From Pegoplata infirma (taxonomy: Eukaryota > Arthropoda > Insecta > Diptera > Anthomyiidae): a stretch of 64,000 nucleotides of DNA. The notes under the pieces are model-generated. The model ran no database searches. It was not told where the DNA came from and saw nothing but the letters and a program-made list of their open reading frames with translations. A program made the translations under genes and the position numbers. The DNA lies in assembly GCA_963921195.1 (NCBI GenBank), contig OY992540.1:172455896-172519895 (forward strand). Reading direction: 5' to 3'. Shown piece by piece: positions 1 through 12,066 of the stretch (its first letter is position 1; each line of letters begins with the position of its first letter).

Positions 1-259
1 TAATGTGGTTTAATTGGGAAGACGCTAAAAATGCATTCAAAAGTTTAACCAAAATTTGGAAGAAACCCAAACAGTGGCCGAGCGTCACTTTTTGCCAAAC
101 TCCGTAACCGAACTCGAACGTTCGGTCGGACATGTATGCTATGCAGATGCATATATGCTATAGCATATATGAAGGTGTATGACATATACCTATCCACCCA
201 GTGAAAAATGTTCAAATGTGATTCATATATATTTCACATATGATTACATATATAAACAT

Positions 260-1369
260 TAGAGTGTCCCTTATTTTGGAAATGTTGGAAATCTTGAGAC
301 GGTACCCGCTCATTTTTTTCCTTTTGACTTAAAAATAACTCAGGAAAAATTTTACGCCCCTAGGACCACGCCTTCCCTACGCGACGGGGCCTTAAAGAGC
401 GGGGCCTAAAAAATCATTTTTCCATACAAACCAAAAAAATTTTTTTTTTATTTTTAATTTTTTTGTTATTAATTATTATATTACTTGGTTTGCTTATTCA
501 CGACAAAAAATTTGATTTTGGAGGGATAAGTCTTTCAGCGCTAAAAAATTTTTCGCAAAAAAAAAATTTGGGCGGCCGGGGTCCTACAGTAAAAAATTTT
601 TAAAAAATATTTTTTTTTATTTTTGACCAGCAACGGTTTTAGTTGCTATGTTGCTTTAAATGATATATATTCCAAAAAAAAAATTATTCATATCTGTGAC
701 ATCTTTATCTTTTTCGAAAAAAAAAATTTTGAGCCGTAGGAATCCTACGGTAAAAAATTTTTAAAAAATATTTTTTTTTAGTTTTGAAAAGCAATGGTTT
801 TAGTTTTTATGTTGTTTTTAATGATATATATTCCAAAAAAAATATTATTCATATTTGTGACATTTTTATCGTGTATCGAAAAAAATCATCAATGCATTTT
901 TTACCCTTTTTTAGAACACGATTAAGATGTCACAGATACAAAAAATATTTTTTTATGAATATATATCATTTAAAGCAACATAGCAGCTAAAACCGTTGCT
1001 GGTCAAAACTAAAAAAAAATATTTTTTAAAAATTTTTTACTGTAGGACCCCGGCGGCTCAAAATTTTTTTTTGCGAAAAATTTTTTAGCGCTGAAAGACT
1101 TATCCCACCAAAATCAAATTTTTTGTTGTGAATAAGCAAACCAAGTAATATAATAAATAATAACAAAAAAATTAAAAATCAAAAAAAAAATTTTTTGGTT
1201 TGTATGGAAAAATGATTTTTTAGGCCCCGCTCTTTAAGGGCCCGTCGCGTAGGGAAGGCGTGGTCCTAGGGGCGTAAAATTTTTCCTGAGTTATTTTTAA
1301 GTCAAAAGGAAAAAAATGAGCGGGTACCGTCTCAAGATTTCCAACATTTCCAAAATAAGGGACACTCTA
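260..1369. mobile_element. Element A, TAGAGTGTCCC foldback with 8-bp TSD
   Basis: Termini TAGAGTGTCCCTTATTTTGG and its inverse define a ~1.1-kb palindrome with arms of roughly 400 bp. TSD ATAAACAT lies at 252-259 and 1370-1377. The centre repeats a block starting near the phrase caacggttttagttg. A second copy is A' (11788-15711). The 8-bp TSD with T at position 2 and A at position 7 fits the hAT rule; no transposase is present, so superfamily assignment is inference. A 68-codon frame at 784-990 lies in the palindrome and is not a gene. Confidence 0.88.
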
Positions 1370-1464
1370 ATAAACATATATACATATTTAATATATGAGC
1401 ATATACGAAAATTGGCGGCATGTGGACAGACATATATGAAACATATATGAACACATATGCACAT

Positions 1465-4400
1465 TAGGGGTGGGATAGTGCACGAGTTTTCGATTTCGAC
1501 ACGCTAGAACCGCTTATTTTGTGAGGTTCGTAAAAAAAATGCATGAGCCAAAAAATAGGGCAGGTCGGATAGGATCTAGGGGTCGCTCATCGGGGTCAAA
1601 GTTGGGCATAGAGGGGGAAAAATCCACAAAAAGCCCTACAGCTCTCTTGGTTTTGCCCCAAGAGGGGTCAAATGTGAGACAGACCCCCATTATTTTTTCC
1701 CCCCAAACACTTTTCCCAAACACACCTAAGCTCTATCTATACTCCCTAAGGGGGCTCCCATACAAAGGTTCAATTTTTAAAAATATTTGCTCCTACCTCT
1801 TTAGCGGTCTCAGAAGTGACCCTAGCGGAATCAAATGTATGACCGACCCCCAATATTTTTTCAACCCCAACATTTTCTTAGAACATACCTACCCTCTATA
1901 TTCAACCCTTAGGGTGGTCCCCATACATTTTTTTTATTTTTTCTTAATTTGTTTTATTACATCAGCTCCTACCGGTCTAATGGTGGCTCCTAGAGGGGTC
2001 ATTATCAAGACCGACCCCCATTTATTTTCCACCCCCAACATTTCTTCTGAATATACCACTTCCCTATCTCTAATTCCTAAGGGGTCTCCCACACAAAATG
2101 ACATTTTTATAAAATTTGCTCCTATCGCTCTAACTGGCGCAGGGGTGACCCTAGAGAAGTTAAATGTATGAGTGACCCCCAATATTTTTTCAGCCCCAAC
2201 ATTTTCCCCAAACAAACCTACCCTCTATTTTTAAGCCTTAAGGGGGGTCCCCACACATTTTTTTATATTTTTTATAAAATCAGATGTAATCGCTCCCATG
2301 GTGCCCCTTAGGGATAGGGAATACAGACTTACCCCCATTAGTTTTTGCCCCCCACATTTTTTCCTAACATACCTACGGCGTATTTTCACTTTATAAGCGT
2401 GCTGCCCTTAGGAAAACCAAATTCGTAATGGTACTGGAATCCAACGTTGGAGTATTTAAAATTTACAAAAGTACAATAATTAGCAACACTTCTATTTATA
2501 AATTCAGCTCTTACCGCTCCCATAGTGCCTCTTAGGGACGGGAAATGCAAACTGACCCCCTGTATCTGCCATGCAAACATCATATTAATGAACTTCAATT
2601 AAAAGAAGTGTTTGAAACCAAATTCGGCAAAACGTCTACACCAGGAGTTTCAATGTTTGAGCGTTTTAAAGAGTAATGGGAAAATATAAAAGACAAACAA
2701 TACAGTCCTGGCATAGAAGATTAGGCAACATACCAGCTCTAGTCCAACCTGCATCAAGTTGTTTTATTGGGCTCAAATAAAGGAAAAGCGACCCAGAGAC
2801 GACTTCAAGGAGTTTATTGAAATTGTTGTGTTATAATTTGGGAAAATATTCCTAATAATAATTTTAGCCCACCAGGACCCATCAGTCATGCTCGATGGAT
2901 GGCAAAAGGCATATATTGCCTAAAAATGTTTTAGGTTTGACCAAAAACAATTTACGTGAAATTTTGGTTTAGCGCCACTAAAGCAAGAGAACCTCCATTT
3001 AATGATTTGAATTTTTTTAAAGCGATTGCTAATTATGCTTCAATTAATAAGATGTCTCAACGGTTGGAGAAGAGATTCTCTGACATCTTTGGTATCTCAG
3101 TGGTGAAGCTGTTGCACTATTTGATCCGAATATCTCTTGTGAAATAAAACGAAAAATGGCAAATGCAAGGAGGAAGAGTTATCTGACAGCGAAGAAAAAT
3201 AAGACGATGATACCGGGGAAGATTATGACTCGGGGGATAGCGGCGAAGGTGGCAACAAAGATCGTGATCATCCAGTACACGTGGTTGGATTCGAAGGTGT
3301 GAAAATAATTAACATGGAATCGAAACAAGTAAATCCAGAACTCATAATATAAAGAATGAGACACCAAAATTGTTTGCACGCTTCGGATTAACAACAAATT
3401 TTATTGGTTCCGGTCCAAACACTTGGGAAAATTGTGAGGACTACCAGCAAGCGCTGCAAATATTACTTCAATTACATGTTTTCAACGACGCTGCTGAAAG
3501 AGGCGTAAAATAGAGGACTATAAAAACGTGTTGTGCCGTAATGGAGAGGAAAAAATATTACCCTAACAAAGTGGAAATACGGCGTAGGTATGTTCAGACA
3601 AAAAGTAAAGGGCAAAAACTATTGGGGGTCAGTCTGCATTTCCCGTTCCTAAGAGGCACCATGGGAGCGGTAAGAGCTGATTTTATAAATAAAAATTATA
3701 AAAAATAAAAAATGTGTGGGGACCCCTTAAAGCTTAAAAATAAGGGGTAGGTTGATTTGGGGAACATTTTGGGGCTAAAAAAAAATATTTTGGGTCAGTA
3801 TAAGATCTGATTTTATAAAAAAAAAAAAAATGTGTGGGGACCCCCTTAAGGCTTAAAAATAGAGGGTAGGTTTGTTTGGGGAAAATGTTGGGGCTGAAAA
3901 AATATTGGGGGTCAGTCATACATTTAAATTCTCTAGGGTTATCCCTGCGCCAGTTAGAGCGGTAGGAGCAAATTTTATAAAAATGTTATTTTGTGTGGGA
4001 GACCCCTAAGGAATTGGAGATAGGGAGTTAGTATGTTCAGATGAAATGTTGGGGACTAAAAATAAATGGGGGTCGGTCTTGCTAATGACCCCTCTAGGAA
4101 GCACCGTTGGACCGGTAGGAGGTGATTTAATAAAAAAAAATTAGGGAAAAATAAAAAAAATGTATGGGGACCACCCTAACGGTTGAAGATAGCGGGTAGG
4201 TATGTTTCAAAAAAATGTTGGGGATGAAAAAATATTGGGGGTCGGTCATATATTTGATTCCTCTAGGGTCACTTCTAGGACAGCTAGAGAGGTAGGAGCA
4301 AATATGTTTAAACATTCAAGCTTTGTATGGGAGCCCCCTTAAGGAGAGGAGATAGGGCTTAGGTATATTTGGCAAAAGTGTTTGGGGCGAAAAAATAATG

Positions 4401-4635
4401 GGGGCCGGTCTCACATTTGACCCCTCTAGGGGCAAAATCAGGGGAGTTGTGGGGCTTTTTGTGGATTTTTTCCCATGTATGCCCAACTTTGACCCCGATG
4501 AGCGACCCCTAGATCCTATCCGACCTCCCCCATTTTTTGGCTCATACACTTTTTTTACGAACCTCACAAAATGAGGGGTTCTAGCGATTCCAAATACTGC
4601 TGCTTAAAATCTCACACAACACTATCCCACCCTTA
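1465..4635. mobile_element. Element B, TAGGGGTGGGATAG giant-TIR transposon
   Basis: Termini TAGGGGTGGGATAG and CTATCCCACCCTTA are flanked by the 8-bp TSD ATGCACAT (1457-1464 and 4636-4643). Each ~1.0-1.1-kb inverted arm is built of about five degenerate tandem units of 170-180 bp, each carrying GACCCCCA, CCCCAACATTTT and CTCCTAC-like phrases. The unique middle (about 2600-3600) holds a decayed protein-coding region, so this is probably a former autonomous element. Long frames in the arms (1521-2171 and 4316-4567) are mirror images of each other and not supported as genes. Confidence 0.88.
2640..3575 (+). pseudogene. Decayed transposon-encoded protein inside element B
   Basis: Scattered in-order peptide blocks survive in shifting frames: RPRDDFKEF near 2790-2820; a PG...HARWMAKGIYCLK block at 2866-2930; a WFSATKAREPPFNDL block from 2956; WYLSGEAVALFD from about 3092; and NDAAERGVK near 3484-3510, continuing one frame over. 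Several stops and at least two frameshifts make it non-functional. I recognise the ARWMAK...NDLxFxKA...NDxAERG combination as recurring in unnamed transposon-associated proteins of animals, but cannot name the family or its catalytic residues. Its place between the giant TIRs of B suggests it once encoded B's transposase; that is inference. Confidence 0.6.
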
Positions 4636-5693
4636 ATGCACATATATGAACTCATGCCATATTTTTTTTTTTTTTTTTTTTTTGTTTGACCAACACTCAG
4701 GGGATGTCCCCAAAATGTTTTTCCGTAAGGTTTTTTACGGAATTGTTTGCCGGATTAACAATTTCGGGAATGGCAAACTGATTAAATATTTATTTATTAT
4801 TTTCGGGACGTTTGATTCGCACTACAAATGATAAGACGTTTATACTTCGGGTTTTGAAACAAGAGAGCGTTTACGTTTGTCCGTCTGTTTCACATATGAT
4901 CAGCAGTGATGCCACTTGTATGATCAGTACATCATGTACACATGCCGCCAATTTTCGCATGTGTAACATATATTTACATATATGAACATATATGTCCATA
5001 TTTGGACCACATATGATTCATATATGAACATTTTTCACCGGGCACACATACTTGCATACATTTACATATATGGAATATTACATTACTTGTGTATGTTCAT
5101 ATATGCTCCCATATATGACATACATTTCCATATATTGTTCATATACTACTATACATGGAATCATGTATGAGCATTAGGGCGTTTCATCAAAAACTTTTTT
5201 TTGATTTTTGCTACTCTTGAAGCGGAATATGAATTTTTATGGCCTAAAAGATTTTTGAGATTTTTTTCAGATTTTTGGCGGGCCGGGATCAACTCGCTCA
5301 AATCGATTTTATGCTAAAAATGAGGTTATAAAACATATTTTTTTTTTTATTTTTTGTTATGGTGCCTTGTTTTTACAAAAGTGGATAAATTACTTTAAAA
5401 TATTACTAGCCTCCTAAAAAAAAATATTCGCGGTAAAAATGATAAGGTCAAAGGTCAATAATTTGACCTTAAAAGTAAAAATTTTGAATTTTCCAACTTC
5501 AAAGCTCAATAACTTAAGAAATATACAACGTTGGTTCGTGATGTTGACACCGTTTAATAGATATTTTAAATACTTTTCATTTAAATCCAAAATGACGTCT
5601 GTCATTTTAGTAGAAGTATTAAAAAAATTAAAAAAACTAACTTAACCCATTTTTTTCTTACATTTCACATGAGCTTAACCAACAAGTACATAT

Positions 5694-6314
5694 GTTAGTA
5701 TCTTATTAATCGGTAGAATGTCTGAGAATAGATAACTTATCATTTCTGTATATGCGTTATGTGGCCCTATACCGATATTTCGATGTGTTACACACGGAAC
5801 GCCAAAGTGAGTTTACAAAGAATGAGAATGACTTTCAAAACTTACTAATTAATGTTGATAATAATAGAAAAATTATACCTAATGTAAACAAAAATGTTGT
5901 TAAAAAAGCGTTAGCGAAAGCTGTTTGAATATGCTACTACTTTGGCACAAAATTACTTAAGAATTGTTTGGCTTTATATATTTTGTGTGAAAACAAATTG
6001 TGTTTTAGATTTAATTTTTATGTATTGTAATTTTAAATACATTTTCAGAATATTTATTATAATATTGTTATGCTTTTGATAATATTGTTATTCTTTTGAT
6101 TTTGTATGATACATATTCATAAAAATATATTCTTGCTTTGGAGATTCGGCATTTTCTCTAAATTTTTATACCCTCTAACCAGAGTATGGGGGTAAACTCA
6201 CTTTGGCATTCCGTGTGTAACACATCGAAATATCGGTATAGGACCACATAACGCATATACATAAATGATAAGTTATCTATTCTCAGACATTCTACCGATT
6301 AATAAGATACTAAC
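5694..6314. mobile_element. Element MM, GTTAGTATC palindromic MITE, ATAT TSD
   Basis: A ~620-bp palindrome with ends GTTAGTATCTTATTAATCGG and inverse, bounded by ATAT at 5690-5693 and 6315-6318. Its arms contain the fly-type dispersed core CCGATATTTCGATG...TTACACACGGAA. It sits at the exact centre of foldback C. Confidence 0.75.
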
Positions 6315-6318
6315 ATAT

Positions 6319-8573
6319 CGTCGGTGCGCCGACCAGAACACCTATGTGTAATTTTTTTATTTTTTTTTTATTGGCCCATTAGGAAGCCTATCAGGTAATG
6401 CATTTATCCCCCAGAGCGTTTCCCGTTATCTCAAATGGTTTCAAAGTTAGCTTAAACTCCTATGTGTTACCTATAATAGAAATTCTCCGGCAAAAACACT
6501 TATGTGTTATTAGTACACATAACTGTTTTTGATTTAAACGTAAACACATTGCGTCTGCCTTTTGTTTTTTATAAATTGATATTTTAAAAGTTTTCTGAAC
6601 ATTTTTTTTGTAATCTTCCGAAACTTTATTGCATAACACTGTGCAACACGATTTAAAAAAAAATAATTTCCAAATTTTTTTTAAATGCGTTTTGAACAAG
6701 CTAAAAAAAGTATAAAGTATAATTCTGAGGTAAATAATATCAAAAGATGTCCTTAGTGAAATTTTAAGGCGGTTCGTTTCTAAGAACATACATTTACATA
6801 CATTAACCCTGTGTGTCCCATTTTTACGTGTCGTTTTGGTACTTTTTTTAAATATCCTCGTTGAACGCCATTAAAACGTGCGGTTAAAGGATTAAAATGT
6901 TCTACAAAAAAATTTGTTTTACATCAAATTTTACTAGGGGTTGTCACAGGTCAAAATTTTGTGCGAAAAGTGCAAAATGCTTAAATAAATTTAATTGTAA
7001 ATTATCACAAACTGTTAAATTGTTTTTCACCAAAGTCGTGTAAAATAAGTAAAAAAAAAATATAAATCTTCGTCTGAGCTAAATGATGATGTCTTCAGTG
7101 AAATTTGATGGCGGTTCTTTTCTTGGAACACATTATCTTCCATTTTTGGGAGTAATCTTGGTCCTTTTGCCAAATACCCTCATAGAACTTCACTTAAACG
7201 AGCGTTAAAAGGGTTAAAATGTTCTACAAAAAAGTTTTGCAGCAAATTTTACTAGGGGTTCTCAAAGGCCAAAAGTTCGTGCGAAAAGTGCTTAAAAAAG
7301 TAAAATTGTAAAGTATCTTGGTAAGACACAATTTAACAAATTATGATATTTTAAAATTTTCCTTTTTAAAACCTTTTGCTTACATCGCACGAACTTTTGG
7401 CCTTTGACAACCCCTAGTAAAATTTGATGCAGAAAATGTTTGTAAAATTGTTTAACCCTTTATACGTATGCCTTAGTAGTGGACTATGATGATATTTAAA
7501 AAAAGCACCAAAATGAGGATAAAGGGTTAACATGTTCTAAGAAAAGAACTGCCATCAATTTTCACTGAATTATCTCTTAACTTTATTTAGCTCAAAAGCA
7601 GATTTATATTTTTTTTCGACTTATTTCACTCGACTTTTGCAAAAAAAAAGTTTAACAGTATTTGATAATTTACAATTTTACTTTTTTAACCATTTTGCAC
7701 TTTGCAGGAACTTTTGGACTTTGACAACCCCTAGTAAAATTTGATGCAGAAAATCTTTGTAGAAGATTTTAACCCGTTAATGTACGTTTTTGTGGTGTAG
7801 GTGGTGTTGTATGAGGATATTTAAAAAAAGGACAAAAATTACCCCTAAAAATGGCAGATAGAGGGTTAATATGTTCTACGAAAAGATTCACCATTTCATT
7901 TCACTGAAGATATATTTTGCCATTTTTTGTATCAGAATTATATTTAATACTTTTTTTGACTTATTACTTATTATTATTTTGGTTTTCCTGATAATCACTT
8001 TCTGCATTGGTAAAGTTTTTCCGTCTCTTTGTGATAACAAAATTCACATCAGAAGTTTTTAGCCTTGCAAAGTACGAAATGAAAAACGTTTTACAACAAA
8101 CACATGGGATGAAAAAAAAACACCAAAATAATTTTACGTGTGTTTGTTGTAGTAAATGTTGCATTTCGCACATTGCAAGGATAAAAATTCTAACGTGAAT
8201 ACCATCAATATTTCGCTACAAGTCCATGCGGATATATAACTTGCAAAATTTTTACTTTTGAACAACAAATAAAAATTTATTTAAAATAAATTTAAGAACA
8301 AAAACACCTATGTGTATTATATATTTTTTATAAACATGTAAAAAGTCCGAAACAAAATCACCTATGTGTAGTTTTTTGTTAAAATCTTGTACCACTTCAG
8401 AATAAAAAAAGATTTTGTATGTTTTTCAACGCGTAATATTTTTAAATGGGTTTAGGAAAAATAAAAAAAATTTACTTTAAAAAAATGTTGCGAATTGGCA
8501 AAATAAAACGGTTTTTTTGCTCTCCTGAACAATTCATAAAAAACACATAGGTGTTCTGGTCGGCGCACCGACG
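6319..8573. mobile_element. Element LL, CGTCGGTGCGCCGACC foldback, ATAT TSD
   Basis: Ends CGTCGGTGCGCCGACCAGAA and inverse are flanked by ATAT (6315-6318 and 8574-8577). The first 16 bases are themselves hairpin-forming (CGGTGCGCCG). The arms carry repeated ACACCTATGTGTA motifs and ~300-bp repeat units containing ACTAGGGGTTGTCA-like phrases, in direct and inverted orientation. No coding region is credible. Confidence 0.8.
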
Positions 8574-9110
8574 ATATGTACTTGTTGGTTAAGCTCATGT
8601 GAAATGTAAGAAAAACAACGGGTTAAGTTAGTTTTTTTAATTTTTTTAATACTCTGCTAAAATGACAGACGTCATTTTGGTTTTAAATGAAAGGTATTTA
8701 AAATATCTATTAAACGGTGTCAACATCACGAACCTACGTTGCATATTTCTTAAGTTATTGAGCTTTGAAGTTGGAAAATTCAAAATTTTTACTTTTAAGG
8801 TCAAATTATTGACCTTTGAACTTATCATTTTTACCGCGAATATTTTTTTTAGGAGGCTAGCAATATTTTGTAGTAATTTATCCACTTTTGTAAAAACAAG
8901 GCACTATAAAAAAAAATTAAAAAAAATTATATTTTATAACCTCATTTTTAGCATAAAATCGATTTGATCGAGTTGATCCCGGCCCGCCAAAAATCTGAAA
9001 AAAATCTCAAAAATCTTTTAGGCCATAAGAATTCATATTCCGCTTCAAGAGTAGCAAAAATAAAAAAAAAAAGTTTTTGATGAAACGCCCTAATGAGCAT
9101 GTATGAACAT

Positions 9111-9813
9111 TAGCATGTCCCGAAATCAGTAAATTTTGGAATTTCTTTAGGGCATACCCCTTGAACGATGCTTATTAAAGAGCTGATTACGGGAAAAATT
9201 ATTAAAAAAATGTTGGAGGTCATCTTCAGGGCATCCGTGGTTCATTTGGTCAAAAAAAATATTTTTTTTATTTTTAAAATTGGTGCCAAAAGTTTCGTTA
9301 GGTAGAGTAAATTCTGGAAAAAATATTTGTAAAGTTTTCATGGAGCAATTTTGGTCCAGCGCAACGTTTTGAAACTTCGAAGATGCATTATTTATTACAT
9401 ATTTTTTTAAGTTTTCGTAAAAAACAGCTGTTTATACAAAGGTTTGGACATAAACTTCGTTTTATACAAAATCTTAAAAGAACTCTTACAAACTCCAGTT
9501 TTTACAAAAACTTCAAAAACTACATAACAAATTACACCTTTTCAAAATTTCAAAACGTTGTGCTGGACCAAAATTGCTCCATGAAAACTTTACAAATATT
9601 TTTTCCAGAATGTTCTCTACCTAACGAAACTTTTTGCACCAATTTTAAAAATAAAAAAAAATATTTTTTTTTGACCAAATGCAAACTTTAAGCGCTGGTT
9701 GCGCCCTGAAGATGACCTCTAAAATTTTTTTAATTATTTTTCCCGTAATCAGCTCTTTACTAAGCATCATTCTAGGGGTATGCCCTAAAGTTTTTCACTT
9801 TCGGGACACGCTA
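9111..9813. mobile_element. Element D, TAGCATGTCCCGAAA foldback
   Basis: A 703-bp palindrome: TAGCATGTCCCGAAATCAG at the left and an inverse ending GGGACACGCTA at the right, with 8-bp TSD ATGAACAT (9103-9110 and 9814-9821). Only two bases separate its left TSD from the right TSD of C, so both hit neighbouring 8-mers of the same array. The mirrored frames at 9147-9341 and 9383-9691 are palindrome artefacts. Confidence 0.85.
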
Positions 9814-9852
9814 ATGAACATGTATAAACATACATGGTCATTTTCACCCGGG

Positions 9853-10051
9853 TACTTAAATTTGTTTCCTCCATATTTTTTTCTGTGTACTAAGTAACTG
9901 AAAATTTTTAAAACTTTAATAAAAAATTTTAAAATGTATTTGGAAATTTCTTAAATATAAATTTTATAAAATTAAATTTTTGGAACATATAAAGAAGTTT
10001 CTAAAACATATTTAATATTTTGTGAAATTAAATTAAAATTTTTTTAATATA
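9853..10051. other. AT-rich spacer between M and H1
   Basis: About 200 bp of simple AT-rich sequence bounded by the facing CCCGGG termini of M and H1, each next to a TA. It appears to be older background sequence that continues after H1 at 15751, after P at 20094 and after H2 at 28366. No gene seen. Confidence 0.6.
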
Positions 10052-10700
10052 CCCGGGTGAAAATGACCATGCATGTTCATATATGATGTATATATGGATG
10101 TCCATACAAGTGCATATCCGTAATTTGAGGGTACATGTACATTAATGATCATACATTGTCATACATGAATTTGTATGTAAATTTTTTTTTTGTATTTTTT
10201 TACATAAAACGTCTATTAATTGAAATTTTTTCAAATATAAATAATTTGTACTAATTTATGACACTGATTTTTAAATAAAAACTAACGAATATTTTAAAAA
10301 TATACTTTTGACTTTATGATACTTTAGGATAATCAAAGCTTCGAAGAATTAACCACTTTTCGAATGAATTCACAAATAAAATACATTCGATTTTTATAGT
10401 CACTTAATACAATTATCTTTACATATCAATATTTCATGGAATGCATTCGATTTTTATCATTAAAGCGAATTCTTGTTTATGAGAATTTTTAAAAGTGAAT
10501 GCATTCTTTATTTCATTCATTTATTATTCATGAGACTTAAAAATTGAATTTATAAAAACTTACGCATTCAATTTCAAAGTTGAATGATTCGAATTTTAAA
10601 ATCAAATGTAAATTCATTCGATAAATTGTGATTGGGGAATGCAATCATTAAAGTTTAATTCAGAACACCAAATCTTATTAAGGGATGAAATCCTTCGCAG

Positions 10701-10723
10701 CTCTGACAGTAATACCGTCAGAG
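10701..10723. other. Hairpin conserved between H1 and H2
   Basis: CTCTGAC and GTCAGAG form a perfect 7-bp stem around a 9-base loop. The same hairpin is kept in H2 near 20634-20656 in reverse. Its function is unknown; conservation between copies may simply reflect recent common descent. Confidence 0.6.
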
Positions 10724-11075
10724 TGTTCGAATTTTCTTCTAAATTTGGTTGTTTACGTTAGTGCCGTTCATATTCGCCTATAGAATACAAAAATTATAAC
10801 CAATGTTGATGATGTATGATCATTATTGTCCAACCGAACGACTTTTTCAGACTGAACACATACATGAACTTCGTCCAATTTTGCAAAGTTCTGCCGAACC
10901 CAACCTTTTAAAAATTGTTTTTAGGACATGTATGCCATGCAGATGCATAGCATATATGAAGGTGTATGACATATACCTATCCACACACAGTTTGGATTCC
11001 AGACATTTACATATATGGAATATTACATTACTTGTGTATGTTCATATATGCTCCCATATATAACATACATATCCA

Positions 11076-11731
11076 CACAGAAAAAAATATGGGGAAAAAC
11101 AATTTGAGTAATCACTTGTTTAAATTTAAAAAAAGTTTTGAGTAATTTTTTAATTGACGCAATTAAAAATTTACTCAAAAATTTAAAAACAAATTGAGTA
11201 AATAATTTAATAAGAATTTAATAGCTTTTTTATTTTTTTTTTGCAATTTTCTTAGTTTTTTTAATTCTCGTTTAGTTTATAGTTTTTTGTATATATACAT
11301 GAAAGTTTGTAATCATATTTATAAAATTTTTTTATGTCTTTAAGACAAAAATATATTTGGTAAAGTTTGAAAAAACATGTTTTTTTTCTTTGTAAAAAAA
11401 TATGAAATTTTTTTAAACTTTGTTTTTTTTAGAGTAGAAACAGAATAAGCCCGGCACGACTTTTTCCATACGGTTTGGCAGATTAAACCGGTGGCCGGCG
11501 CCGATGTGAAATAAAACTTGTTCTGTTTTTAAAAGGTGGTGCTTCTTGTTCTGTTCCTGCACTTAATAGTGTCAATTAAAAATTTACTCAAATTTTTTTG
11601 GCAAACATTTAATAAATTTTTATTAATAATTTACTCAATACTATTAAATCGTTTACTGGTGGAAAATTGAGTAATTTTTTACTCAATAGTATTAAAAATT
11701 TACTCAAATTTTTTTTTTATTTCTTTCTGTG
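11076..11731. mobile_element. Element N, CACAGAAAAAAATA MITE, TSD CA
   Basis: Begins CACAGAAAAAAATA and ends TATTTCTTTCTGTG, flanked by CA (11074-11075 and 11732-11733). The empty site is visible in M (5130-5145) and H2 (20275-20290). The ends carry repeated TTTACTCAA and AATTGAGTAA motifs. A slightly GC-richer block near 11435-11560 is unexplained. Same broad class as T, S and P. Confidence 0.8.
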
Positions 11732-12066
11732 CATATATTGTTCATATACTATCATACATGGAATCATGTATGAGCATGTATGAACATTAGAGTGTCCCTT
11801 ATTTTGGAAATGTTGGAAATGTTGAGACGGTACCCCCTAATATTTTTCCTTTTGACTAAAAAATAACTCAGGAAAAATTTTACGCCCTTACGACCACGCC
11901 TTCCCTACGCGACGGGGCCTTAAAGAACGGGGCCTAAAAAATAATTTTTCCATACAACCCGGTGAAAAATGTTCATATATAAATCATATGTGGTCCAAAT
12001 ATGGACATGTATGTTCATATATGTAAATATATGTTGCACATGCGAAAATTGGCGGCATGTGTACAT

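Larger units (their letters stand above)
197..5042. mobile_element. Element K, CCCRGTGAAAAATGTTC family with ATG-rich arms
   Basis: Left end is CCCAGTGAAAAATGTTC at 197 and right end is the inverse GAACATTTTTCACCGGG at 5042. The 2-bp duplication CA flanks both sides (195-196 and 5043-5044), and the empty site is visible in H1 and H2. Arms consist of loosely repeated ATATGAACAT-type motifs. It is a close relative of G (11958-14967): K's left arm is the inverse of G's right arm. A and B are inserted in it. A 20-base T run lies near 4662-4683. Non-coding apart from the decayed ORF inside B. Confidence 0.85.
5175..9092. mobile_element. Element C, TAGGGCGTTTCATC foldback interrupted at its centre
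   Basis: Termini TAGGGCGTTTCATCAAAAAC and the inverse are flanked by 8-bp TSD ATGAGCAT (5167-5174 and 9093-9100). Without its two central insertions (MM and LL) it is about 1.03 kb, a nearly perfect hairpin of two ~510-bp arms joined at GTACATATGTAC. Mirror frames at 5414-5645 and 8646-8967 arise from the palindrome and are not genes. Confidence 0.88.
1..9852. mobile_element. Element M, third copy of the CCCGGG family, heavily interrupted
   Basis: The right terminus GGTCATTTTCACCCGGG ends at 9852. Inward of it is the same ATG-rich arm seen in H1 (about 10970-11787) and H2 (20195-20420). K splits this copy at 196/5043: the flanks join to read cctatcca+cacatacttg, matching uninterrupted sequence near 10975 and 20370. 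C and D are inserted in its ATG-rich arm. The leftmost ~110 bases do not clearly match H1 or H2, so the left end lies outside the window or has diverged. No coding capacity is seen. Confidence 0.65.

Noticed and set aside
1521..2171. 216-codon open frame
   Set aside because: It runs through the tandem units of B's left arm and has mirror counterparts in the right arm; composition is repeat-driven.
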